Assembly: GCA_937983085.1 (NCBI GenBank)
Contig: CALJKZ010000492.1
Location: forward strand, 1-6,363
Source of the DNA: an uncultured Gemmatimonadales bacterium
GTDB taxonomy: Bacteria > Gemmatimonadota > Gemmatimonadetes > Longimicrobiales > Gaopeijiaceae
Direction: 5' to 3'
Length of the DNA: 6,363 nt
Of this stretch, positions 1 to 5,792 are shown one piece after another (positions within the stretch are counted from its first letter, which is position 1; each line of letters begins with the position of its first letter). Below the pieces are notes generated by a model that worked only from the letters and a program-made list of their open reading frames with translations, made no database searches and had not been told where the DNA came from. A program made the translations under genes and the position numbers.

Positions 1-304
1 GGTCGTCATCGGTTCCCGCGAGGAGCTCTTCCGCGACCTGGTGGACGTCCGCGAGGTGAACTGGCTCGGTGACCCACCCGGCGACGGCCATCCCGTGCGC
101 GTGCAGCTTCGGTATCGGGCGCCTCTGGTGGAGGCTACGGTGCGCACTCGTGTGGAGGACGGTGCGCCCGACGCACTGGTCATGCTGGAGCTAGACGAGG
201 CGCAGCCGGCCATCACGCCCGGACAGTCGGCCGTCATCTTCCAGGGCGAGCGCGTGCTGGGAGGCGGTCGCATCGCCGGGGCCGTTCTGGGCGCCGCCCT
301 CTGA
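1..304 (+). CDS. mnmA: tRNA-specific 2-thiouridylase MnmA, C-terminal fragment
   Basis: This is the 3' end of a gene that begins before the window. The reading frame is open from base 2, so the GTG at 41 is internal. About 100 residues are visible. They fit the C-terminal beta-barrel domain of MnmA, with the family-typical block ITPGQSAVIFQGERVLGGG near the end. MnmA uses ATP to adenylate U34 of the tRNAs for Lys, Glu and Gln, then adds sulphur delivered by a persulfide relay to give 2-thiouridine. The catalytic cysteines and the ATP-binding PP-loop lie in the part outside the window, so catalytic competence cannot be judged here. The gene ends in TGA, 19 bases before the next start, so the two genes are probably co-transcribed. 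The identification is firm for the fragment. Confidence 0.9.
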   Translation, partial: VVIGSREELFRDLVDVREVNWLGDPPGDGHPVRVQLRYRAPLVEATVRTRVEDGAPDALVMLELDEAQPAITPGQSAVIFQGERVLGGGRIAGAVLGAAL

Positions 305-323
305 AACCGGGGAGCGCTCCGCC

Positions 324-827
324 GTGGCTCTCCGCACCCGTCTCGCCGACTTCGACGGCAAGAACACGCGCCTGCTCGAGGGCGTTCGGGCGGACTACGA
401 ACCAACCGACGAGGTGGTGGACGAACTCCTGGACATCGCCGAGGGTGACGACGCCATGGCGCAGGTTGCCGCCACTTGGCTTCTCAAGGCGTACGTGAAG
501 CGGGGACGGCGCCTCGGCGTCGCGGACGTCGTGCGCCTCGGTGGGGCACTCACGTCCCTTCCCGACGGACACGCCTCGCTCCACGCCTGCCAGATGGTGG
601 CCTACCTGGAGCTTTCCGAGTCGGTGGTGGAGGAGTATGCCGACTTCGCACGGCGTTGCCTCGGGAGCAGAGCCACGTTCGTCCGGGCGTGGGCCGTCGA
701 CGCCCTGTACCGCATTGCATCATCCCACCCGCGATTCTTCGACGAAGCCCAGGCCGCGCTCGCCTCGGCCCTCTCCGATCGGGCGCCGTCGATTCGGGCC
801 CGGGCCCGGAGGATCACTCAGGAGTAG
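324..827 (+). CDS. HEAT-repeat-like helical protein of unknown function
   Basis: This 167-residue soluble protein has no signal peptide or membrane segment. It is not recognised as a named family. It reads as stacked amphipathic helix pairs, at roughly residues 28-60, 66-97, 100-135 and 137-165. The last two look like HEAT repeats (FVRAWAVDALYRIA, then SIRARARRI), the pattern of an alpha-solenoid protein-binding scaffold. The GTG at 324 is chosen because a GGAG at 311-314 lies 9 bases upstream and no better start follows until deep in the protein. It begins 19 bases after mnmA and is probably in the same transcript. It converges on dnaJ with 18 bases between the two stop codons. The solenoid fold is inferred from the residue pattern; partner and role are unknown. 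Confidence 0.72.
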   Translation: MALRTRLADFDGKNTRLLEGVRADYEPTDEVVDELLDIAEGDDAMAQVAATWLLKAYVKRGRRLGVADVVRLGGALTSLPDGHASLHACQMVAYLELSESVVEEYADFARRCLGSRATFVRAWAVDALYRIASSHPRFFDEAQAALASALSDRAPSIRARARRITQE

Positions 828-845
828 CGCCCAAGCGGGCGAGGC

Positions 846-1994
846 TCAGTGCTTCAGCCCCGTGGCCTCGGCGAACTCCTGCATGGCCTTCTGCTCTTCG
901 TCGGACAGCTCCTCGGGCACGGTGACCATGACCTCCACGTACTGGTCTCCTTTCCGCTCGCCCTTCTCGATTCCCTGTCCGCGGATGCGGAACTTGGTGC
1001 CCGACTGGGTCCCCTTCGGGATGTTGAGGACCACCTTCTTCCCCGAGATGGTCTTCACCCGGATCTTCGAGCCCAGCGTGGCCTGGACGATGTTGATGGG
1101 AACGGACACGTGGATGTCCAGCCCCTCGCGACGGAAGAAGCGGTGGGGCTTCACCTTGTAGGTGATGATGAGGTCGCCGGGAGGGCCACCGGAGCGGCCC
1201 CGCTCCCCCTGGCCCGACAGGCGGACCTTCGATCCGGTCTCGACGCCGGGTCGGACGTTCAGAGAAATCTTCCGCTGCTGGCGGACGGTCCCCCGCCCGG
1301 CGCAGGATGCGCACGGCGTCTCCGGCAGCTTCCCGCGTCCGAAGCATGCGGGACAGGGCCGCTTCACGGCGAACCCGCCCTGTCCGAACGAGACGTTGCC
1401 GCTGCCGCCGCACTCCTCGCAGCGCTTGAGGGACGTGCCGGGCTTCGCGCCGTCCCCGCCGCACGTGGCGCAGTCTTCGGTTATGGCGACGTTCACCGAG
1501 ATCTTCCCTCCCCGCGCCGCGGTGAGGAAGGGAATCTCCACCACGTACTCGACGTTCTCGCCCTTCTGGCGGCCGCTGCTCTTCTTCGCGCCTCCCGGCG
1601 CCGCCTCTTCCTGTCCCTTCTTGCCCAGGTCGAAGAGCGAGCTGAACAGGTCGGAAATGTTGCCGAAACCGCCCTGCAGGTCGTCGAAGGAGAAGCCCGG
1701 GTCGCCCGGGGCGCCTCCTCCCGGCGGACGGGGCCCGCCGCGCTGGGCTCCTGCTCCGAAGCCACCGAGGCCGCCGAAGCGTCGCATCTGGTCGTACTGC
1801 TTCCGCTTCTTGGCGTCGCTCAGCACCGCGTAGGCCTCACCCACCTCCTTGAACCGCTCCGCAGCCTTCGGGTCGTCTCGGTTGGCGTCGGGGTGGTACT
1901 TCTTGGCCAGCTTCCGGTATGCCTTCTTGATCTCTTCGGCGTCGGCCTTCTCGCTCACGCCGAGGACCTTGTAGAAGTTCTTCGCGCCGGCCAC
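846..1994 (-). CDS. dnaJ: Chaperone protein DnaJ (Hsp40, type I)
   Basis: DnaJ is the Hsp40 co-chaperone that delivers unfolded clients to DnaK and stimulates its ATPase. All parts of a full-length type I DnaJ are present in 382 residues. The J domain spans residues 5-70 with the HPD motif at 34-36. A Gly/Phe-rich linker with a DLFSSLFDLG stretch spans about 74-124. The cysteine-rich zinc domain has four intact CxxCxGxG repeats, with cysteine pairs at 175/178, 192/195, 214/217 and 228/231. The C-terminal substrate-binding beta domains run from about 240 to 360. The start is GTG; no nearby ATG fits, and the family N-terminus (KNFYKVLGV) follows directly. A CAGGG about 10 bases upstream, inside the end of grpE, may serve as ribosome binding site. 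Only 6 bases separate it from grpE, so the two are almost certainly one operon. Confidence 0.97.
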   Translation of the reverse strand: MAGAKNFYKVLGVSEKADAEEIKKAYRKLAKKYHPDANRDDPKAAERFKEVGEAYAVLSDAKKRKQYDQMRRFGGLGGFGAGAQRGGPRPPGGGAPGDPGFSFDDLQGGFGNISDLFSSLFDLGKKGQEEAAPGGAKKSSGRQKGENVEYVVEIPFLTAARGGKISVNVAITEDCATCGGDGAKPGTSLKRCEECGGSGNVSFGQGGFAVKRPCPACFGRGKLPETPCASCAGRGTVRQQRKISLNVRPGVETGSKVRLSGQGERGRSGGPPGDLIITYKVKPHRFFRREGLDIHVSVPINIVQATLGSKIRVKTISGKKVVLNIPKGTQSGTKFRIRGQGIEKGERKGDQYVEVMVTVPEELSDEEQKAMQEFAEATGLKH

Positions 1995-2000
1995 GGATCG

Positions 2001-2672
2001 TCAGCCCTGCGTGTACACGCTCACCCGGGCGGGCCGGACGAGAGTGCCTTTGAGAGAATACCCTTTCTGGAAAACCTGGGCCACGGTGTCCACCTGGTCG
2101 TCGCTCTCGACCGGGACCCGCATCATGGCCTCCATCCGCTCGGGGTCGAAGGGCTGTCCGGTCGGATCCACCATCTCCACCCCGGCCTCCTCGAGCTGAC
2201 GGAGGAACTTCCGCTCCACCAGGTCGATGCCCTCCATGATCGCTTCCACCGAGGCGTTGGACAGGTCGAGGTCGGCCACCCGTTGGAGGTCGTCGAGAAC
2301 ATCCAGGAGCTTGCCGACGAGATCGGCCTGCGCCCGCGTCCACGCCGCCATGCGCTCCTGCTCACTCCGACGGCGGAAGTTGTTGAACTCGGCCACCAGC
2401 CGGAGATGTCGATCGTTGAGGGCGTCGAACTCGGACTGGAGGTCGCCGAGCTCGCTCTGCGAATCGCCTTCCTCGTCGCCGCCTTCGCGGGCGGGAGACG
2501 TGGGCGCCGCGCCCGTATCGATCGCTTCCTCGGTGGCCCCTTCGTCCATGCCGGACGTGGTGGCCGTGTCGTCCGTCCCCGGATCGCTTTCGAGATGGCC
2601 GTCTTCGGACGCGCCGGCCTCCATGGCCTCCGCGTCCACCGTCTCGTCCTCGTTGGTCGTCTGTTCGGTCAT
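2001..2672 (-). CDS. grpE: Nucleotide exchange factor GrpE
   Basis: GrpE is the homodimeric factor that releases ADP from DnaK and resets the Hsp70 cycle in the cytoplasm. The protein has 223 residues. Residues 1 to about 75 form a low-complexity, strongly acidic tail rich in Glu, Asp, Thr and Ala. A long coiled-coil helix follows (about 76-125, with AEFNNFRRRSEQER, a typical GrpE block). The C-terminal beta domain carries the family signature around residues 175-218 (FDPERMEAM, then GYSLKGTLVRPARVSV). It is somewhat longer than many GrpE proteins because of the tail. The ATG at 2672 is supported by a GAAGG at 2679-2683, 6 bases upstream. It precedes dnaJ in a two-gene unit. Neither dnaK nor hrcA is in the window, so the usual hrcA-grpE-dnaK-dnaJ order is split here. 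Confidence 0.96.
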   Translation of the reverse strand: MTEQTTNEDETVDAEAMEAGASEDGHLESDPGTDDTATTSGMDEGATEEAIDTGAAPTSPAREGGDEEGDSQSELGDLQSEFDALNDRHLRLVAEFNNFRRRSEQERMAAWTRAQADLVGKLLDVLDDLQRVADLDLSNASVEAIMEGIDLVERKFLRQLEEAGVEMVDPTGQPFDPERMEAMMRVPVESDDQVDTVAQVFQKGYSLKGTLVRPARVSVYTQG

Positions 2673-2678
2673 GCTGAG

Positions 2679-2683
2679 CCTTC
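2679..2683 (-). promoter_or_regulatory. Ribosome binding site of grpE
   Basis: On the minus strand this reads GAAGG, six bases before the ATG at 2672. The good spacing supports that ATG as the grpE start rather than a later codon in the acidic tail. Confidence 0.6.
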
Positions 2684-2687
2684 GATA

Positions 2688-2719
2688 CGATGGGTGGGGC
2701 GATGGGACGTGCCATCGCC
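2688..2719. repeat. CGATGG repeat cluster and 8-bp palindrome in the grpE leader
   Basis: On the + strand CGATGGG occurs at 2688-2694 and again at 2700-2706. The inverted form CCATCG follows at 2712-2717. The three copies are exactly 12 bases apart. The second and third copies form a perfect inverted repeat, GGCGATGG (2698-2705) and CCATCGCC (2712-2719), around a 6-base spacer. It lies 16-47 bases upstream of the grpE start, between the cinA end and grpE. It could be an operator for a dimeric regulator or a leader hairpin in the grpE-dnaJ mRNA. It does not match CIRCE, the HrcA operator. The repeats are seen directly; function is inference. Confidence 0.45.
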
Positions 2720-2725
2720 GGCGTG

Positions 2726-2771
2726 AAAAGATACAAAGGCGGCGGGCCTGGGTTCAGACCCCGTCGCCGCC
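2726..2771 (-). terminator. Possible intrinsic terminator at the end of cinA
   Basis: On the minus strand a perfect 7-base GC stem (2771-2765 with 2744-2738) encloses an inner 4-base stem (GGGT 2761-2758 with ACCC 2753-2750) around CTGA. The sequence TTTGTATCTTTT (2737-2726) follows. The structure spans the cinA stop codon at 2756-2754. The T tract is interrupted and the outer stem loop is large, so it may be leaky. It would end the mglA-pgsA-cinA transcript and imply a separate promoter for grpE-dnaJ. Confidence 0.5.
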
Positions 2772-4037
2772 GTCGGTCAGTCGTCGGTACACAGCGGCCA
2801 GTGTGGCCTGGGCGGCGCGTTCCCGCACCGCGGAGCGGTCGCCCGAGAAACGGTGGTGGGCCGCCTCGACGTGGCCGTCCACGTAGGTCGCAATCCATAC
2901 GGTTCCCACCGGCTTTTCTTCACTCCCGCCGGCGGGTCCCGCGACGCCCGTGACCCCGATCCCCACCTCCACCCCGAAGCGGCTGGCGACGCCCTCGGCC
3001 ATCTGACGGGCCACGACTTCCGACACCGCCCCATGGCGCTCCAGATCGTCCTCCCGGACGCCCAGTTCGCGAACCTTCACGTCGTTGTCGTAGGCCAGGA
3101 CGCCCCCGACGAACACTGCGGAGGCCCCGGCGACGTCGGTGAGCCGTTTCCCCACCAGGCCGCCGGTACAGCTCTCCGCAACGACGATGCGGGCAGCTCG
3201 CCGACGGAGACGGGCGGACACCGCCTCCGCGATGTCACCCCCCTCCGCATCGAACCTCCAGGGCCGCAGCACCGGGTCGAGGTGGGTGAGCAGGTCGTCG
3301 AAGCGGGCGCCGGCGTCCTCGGCCGAGCCGCCCCGAATGGTGAAGCGGAGGTCGACGCCCCTGAGGTCGGGGAGGTAGGCCAGATCGATGCCGGCCTTTG
3401 CCGCGGCAGGGGTGGCCTCCAAGGCCGGCTCCAGCTGCTCCGCCAGGCTCGTCTCGGCGAGGCCGGTGGTGTGGACCACCCGGTGGTGGGTCCGGGCCCC
3501 GGCGATGGCGTCCAGGTGCGGCGCCAGTGCCCCTTCCACGAGGTCCACCAGTTCCCGGGGGACACCGGGCAGCATCACGATGGTGACGCCCTCCTCCTCC
3601 ACGAGGATCCCCGAAGCGGTGCCAGACGGGTTCTCCAGCGCCACGGCCCCGCGGGGAATCTCCGCCTGGCCACGGCTCCGCTCGGGGATGTCGTCGTAGC
3701 CCGAGGCCATGAAGTGGGCTCGTACACGCGCTTCGGCGCCTGCGTCCACCACCAGATCGCGATGGAAGCGGGCGGCCACCACGTCTTTGGTGAGATCGTC
3801 AGGCGTCGGCCCCAGACCTCCCGTCATGATGACCAGGTCGGTCCCCTCCATGGCGAGGCGTAGCGCCTCCTCGATGTCCTCGGCGACGTCGCCGACCGTG
3901 TAGCCCCGCACCACCCTGATGCCACGTCCTGCAAGGTGCCGGCCCAGCCACGCGGCGTTGGTGTCCACCGTCTCCCCGAAAAGGAGCTCGTTCCCGATGC
4001 TTACGATGGCGGCGGTGGCTCCCTGGGGCTCTCCCAC
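2754..4037 (-). CDS. cinA: CinA: MoCF-like domain fused to nicotinamide-nucleotide amidase
   Basis: This is a full-length, 427-residue CinA. The N-terminal MoCF/COG1058-type domain spans about residues 8-170, with the motifs GNELLFGETVDTN (16-28) and GGLGPTPDD (73-81); in related CinA proteins it carries ADP-ribose pyrophosphatase activity. A linker domain follows (about 175-260). The C-terminal PncC-type domain spans about 268-420. It has AESCTGG at 287-293, where Ser289 corresponds to the residue conserved in the deamidase active site, plus GVTGVAGPAGG (361-371). The amidase converts nicotinamide mononucleotide to nicotinate mononucleotide and ammonia in pyridine-nucleotide salvage. The start is GTG, one base after the pgsA stop, with AAGGA (4043-4047) five bases upstream. 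The two genes are therefore translated from one message. Both catalytic halves look intact. Despite its name, CinA is widespread outside competent bacteria. Confidence 0.95.
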   Translation of the reverse strand: MGEPQGATAAIVSIGNELLFGETVDTNAAWLGRHLAGRGIRVVRGYTVGDVAEDIEEALRLAMEGTDLVIMTGGLGPTPDDLTKDVVAARFHRDLVVDAGAEARVRAHFMASGYDDIPERSRGQAEIPRGAVALENPSGTASGILVEEEGVTIVMLPGVPRELVDLVEGALAPHLDAIAGARTHHRVVHTTGLAETSLAEQLEPALEATPAAAKAGIDLAYLPDLRGVDLRFTIRGGSAEDAGARFDDLLTHLDPVLRPWRFDAEGGDIAEAVSARLRRRAARIVVAESCTGGLVGKRLTDVAGASAVFVGGVLAYDNDVKVRELGVREDDLERHGAVSEVVARQMAEGVASRFGVEVGIGVTGVAGPAGGSEEKPVGTVWIATYVDGHVEAAHHRFSGDRSAVRERAAQATLAAVYRRLTDGGDGV

Positions 4038-4038
4038 G

Positions 4039-4683
4039 TCAGTCCTTGATGCCTACGACCCTCCGGTACGACCAGAGGTAGTCGATCATGGAGTAGACGG
4101 TGAGCACGATGGCCACGGCCAGCGTGATAGCGACCCAGAGGCGGAGCCCCGCGTCGAAGAAGCTCCAGAACCATCCGTCCCACCCCTCGGCGGCGCCCAG
4201 TCGGGCCAGAGGGTACCAGAGGAGGAGTCCGCCGATGAAGAGCATCTGGAACAGGGCCTTTCGCTTCCCTGATGCTCCGGCCGCGATGACGACGCCTCGA
4301 CGGGCCGCATACGCCCGGAAGACGGTGATGAAGAGTTCGCGGCCGAAGATGACCAGCAGCACCCACAGCGGAAACGGTCCCCAGAACGGGACCGCATCGA
4401 GAACCTCGCCCCGCAGCGAGATGATGTAGAACGGGATGAGCGTCACGACCAGGAGAAGCTTATCGGCGATGGGATCCAGCAGCTTGCCCATGTCCGTGAT
4501 CTGATCGTAGCGCCGGGCGAGGTAGCCGTCCCACACGTCGGAGAGCCCGGCCGCAACGAAGAGGCCGAACGCCGCGAACCGGGCCGTGAGGCCTGGCGAG
4601 AGCGCGAGCCAGAAGATCACCGGACAGATCGCGATCCGGGAGATGGTGATGACGTTGGGCAAATTGACCCGGCTGGCGCTCAC
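4039..4683 (-). CDS. pgsA: CDP-diacylglycerol--glycerol-3-phosphate 3-phosphatidyltransferase
   Basis: This integral membrane enzyme catalyses the committed step of phosphatidylglycerol synthesis. It transfers phosphatidyl from CDP-diacylglycerol to glycerol 3-phosphate and releases CMP. The complete CDP-alcohol phosphatidyltransferase motif DX2DGX2ARX8GX3DX3D is present: Asp49, Asp52, Gly53, Ala56, Arg57, Gly66, Asp70 and Asp74. The 214 residues contain several hydrophobic spans (about 12-30, 35-48, 75-90, 103-118, 143-160 and 180-200). The N-terminal NLPNVITISRI is typical of PgsA, which favours this member of the superfamily over PssA or cardiolipin synthase types. The start is GTG with only a weak GGTGA before it. 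It lies 39 bases after mglA and one base before cinA, so it is the middle gene of a probable mglA-pgsA-cinA operon. Confidence 0.93.
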   Translation of the reverse strand: MSASRVNLPNVITISRIAICPVIFWLALSPGLTARFAAFGLFVAAGLSDVWDGYLARRYDQITDMGKLLDPIADKLLLVVTLIPFYIISLRGEVLDAVPFWGPFPLWVLLVIFGRELFITVFRAYAARRGVVIAAGASGKRKALFQMLFIGGLLLWYPLARLGAAEGWDGWFWSFFDAGLRLWVAITLAVAIVLTVYSMIDYLWSYRRVVGIKD

Positions 4684-4722
4684 GACGTCACCGATCCCGG
4701 AGCGCGAACCCGCTTCGGCGGC

Positions 4723-5301
4723 CTAGGAAAGCTCTTCGACGACCAGCTTGCTTACGCACGAGAGCGTCTCGAAAACACCCGTACCCTCGATGGCGACGGC
4801 CTCGAAGTCCGGGACGCCCATGGGGTTGATCTGGGCCCGGAGGTCTTCAGGCGGGAGAATGTCGTCGAGGTCGCGCTTGTTGTACTGGATCGCGAAGGGG
4901 ATCGTTTCGAGATCGTAGCCGTAGGTCTCGAGGTTCTCGTACAGGTTGTGCATGGACTCGATGTTCGCCTCGGCGCGGGCGGCCTGCGAGTCGGCCACGA
5001 AGACGATGCCGTCGACGCCCTTCAGAATGAGGCGGCGACTGGCGTTGTAATACACCTGACCCGGCACGGTGTAGAGGTGGAAACGGGTCTTGAATCCCCG
5101 GACTTCGCCCAGATCGATGGGAAGGAAGTCGAAGAAGAGCGTGCGTTCCGTCTCCGTGGCGAGGGAGATCATCTTCCCCTTCGTTTCCGGATTCACACGC
5201 GAGTAGATGTACTCCAGGTTCGTGGTCTTCCCTCCTAGACCCGTCCCGTAATACACGATCTTGCAGTTGATCTCACGTGAGGCGTAGTTGATCATCGACA
5301 T
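4723..5301 (-). CDS. mglA: MglA-family Ras-like GTPase
   Basis: MglA is the bacterial Ras-like GTPase that marks the leading cell pole and drives motility or polarity machinery; its GTP hydrolysis is stimulated by the roadblock protein MglB. This 192-residue protein is full length for the family and matches it from MSMINYASREINCKIVYYG onward. The P-loop GTGLGGKT is at residues 19-26. The switch region ATETERTLFFDF (49-59 onwards) is present. The G3 site is TVPGQ (78-82), the Thr-type variant usual in MglA instead of DxxG. NKRD (141-144) supplies guanine specificity. Most relatives have Pro rather than Thr20 in the P-loop. The ATG at 5301 is fixed by the family N-terminus and an in-frame TAG 9 bases upstream. 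No mglB is visible in the window. It leads the mglA-pgsA-cinA group. Its role in gliding, pili or cell polarity cannot be decided from this window. Confidence 0.94.
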   Translation of the reverse strand: MSMINYASREINCKIVYYGTGLGGKTTNLEYIYSRVNPETKGKMISLATETERTLFFDFLPIDLGEVRGFKTRFHLYTVPGQVYYNASRRLILKGVDGIVFVADSQAARAEANIESMHNLYENLETYGYDLETIPFAIQYNKRDLDDILPPEDLRAQINPMGVPDFEAVAIEGTGVFETLSCVSKLVVEELS

Positions 5302-5312
5302 GGGTCGACGCT

Positions 5313-5318
5313 ACCTCC
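5313..5318 (-). promoter_or_regulatory. Ribosome binding site of mglA, unusually far from the start
   Basis: On the minus strand GGAGGT lies 11 bases before the mglA ATG, longer than the usual 5-9. It is the only good match in the leader, and a TAG between it and the ATG rules out a longer protein. The wide spacing may lower translation. Confidence 0.5.
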
Positions 5319-5363
5319 CCAGATTTGCGAAGCGTGTGGTCACGGGATCTCCGTTTCGATCCT

Positions 5364-5399
5364 GAAGAAAAGGGCACGACGTTCCGACGTCGCGCGCCC
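5364..5399 (-). terminator. Intrinsic terminator between the recR block and mglA
   Basis: On the minus strand GGGC (5399-5396) pairs with GCCC (5375-5372). An inner CGACG (5392-5388) pairs with CGTCG (5381-5377) around a TCGGAA loop. The stem is interrupted by a small asymmetric bulge with one possible G-U pair. TTTTCTTC (5371-5364) follows directly. This is the standard shape of a Rho-independent terminator. It lies 73-108 bases after the stop of the small membrane protein and about 63 bases before mglA. It therefore either ends the recR transcript or acts as an attenuator in the mglA leader. Confidence 0.68.
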
Positions 5400-5471
5400 T
5401 CAGGGCGGTCCGGGAACGGACGACGGTCCCTAAACTCGGCAGGCCCGTCGCGAGGTGCAAGGCTCCTGAAT

Positions 5472-5792
5472 TCAAGCGGATTCCGCTTTGACGCCGATCC
5501 TTCGGGCGTCGGCCTCTTCGAGCATCCGATCGACGATGGCCTGGGCCCTCTCGCGCAGCATGCGACGAGGCTCCCACGCGATGAAGTCGCGCAGCAAGCG
5601 GATCAGATCCACCGACGCCGGTTCCCTGCTGATGTGGCCCAGCGCGGCGAGCCGCTTGAACGCTCGGGGGCTGAACAGGTCGCGCTGATAGCGCGAGATC
5701 TGGCCTCGAATGATGACCGCCGCCAGGGCGCCCGCCGCAGCGGCCGCCAGCACCGTCAATCCAGCTGTTCGAAGCCTCTTGTCCATCGTCAC
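5472..5792 (-). CDS. Small single-span membrane protein of unknown function
   Basis: This 106-residue protein is not recognised as a named family. A hydrophobic Ala-rich helix at residues 10-28 (LTVLAAAAAGALAAVIIRG) follows a basic MTMDKRLR N-terminus. It should act as an uncleaved membrane anchor or signal anchor. A charged helical domain follows (about 40-98, with ASVDLIRLLRDF and LRERAQAIVDRMLEEAD), reminiscent of one HEAT-like helix pair. The GTG start overlaps the recR stop as GTGA, which indicates translational coupling; an ATG two codons later (5786) is an alternative start. A terminator-like hairpin follows the stop. Position suggests co-expression with recR, but a role in recombination is not shown. 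Having few clear landmarks beyond the anchor, it could be lineage specific. Confidence 0.75.
   Translation of the reverse strand: MTMDKRLRTAGLTVLAAAAAGALAAVIIRGQISRYQRDLFSPRAFKRLAALGHISREPASVDLIRLLRDFIAWEPRRMLRERAQAIVDRMLEEADARRIGVKAESA

Larger units (their letters stand above)
5302..5471. other. Intergenic region before mglA
   Basis: This is the longest gene-free stretch in the window, 170 bases. It holds the terminator-like hairpin (5364-5399), a second short hairpin overlapping its first arm (5395-5407) and the distant mglA ribosome site. No convincing promoter boxes were found by eye. No small conserved ORF could be supported; the frame open across it on the minus strand crosses into recR and overlaps real genes. 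Confidence 0.6.

Noticed and set aside
828..841. A short inverted repeat CGCCC-AAGC-GGGCG between the convergent genes
   Set aside because: The five-base stem has no T tract on either side, so it is weak evidence for a bidirectional terminator in GC-rich DNA, though the position would suit one.
849..2726. A 625-codon open frame on the + strand opposite dnaJ and grpE
   Set aside because: It lies antisense to two unmistakable genes, its translation is low-complexity Leu/Arg/Gly/Ala text without domains, and long antisense frames are expected in GC-rich DNA.
2700..2731. A sigma-32-like promoter for grpE on the minus strand (CTTTTCA, then CCCATCG)
   Set aside because: The upstream box is a poor match, the spacing is at or beyond the edge of the accepted range, and the CCCATCG belongs to the repeat cluster. 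It is not supported without a mapped start.
2748..2764. A GGGTTCAGACCC stretch that resembles a tRNA T-arm
   Set aside because: No matching acceptor, D or anticodon stems are found around it on either strand, and it is better explained as the inner stem of the cinA terminator structure.
2853..3863. A 336-codon open frame on the + strand opposite cinA
   Set aside because: It is antisense to an intact CinA with all motifs, and its own translation matches no family.
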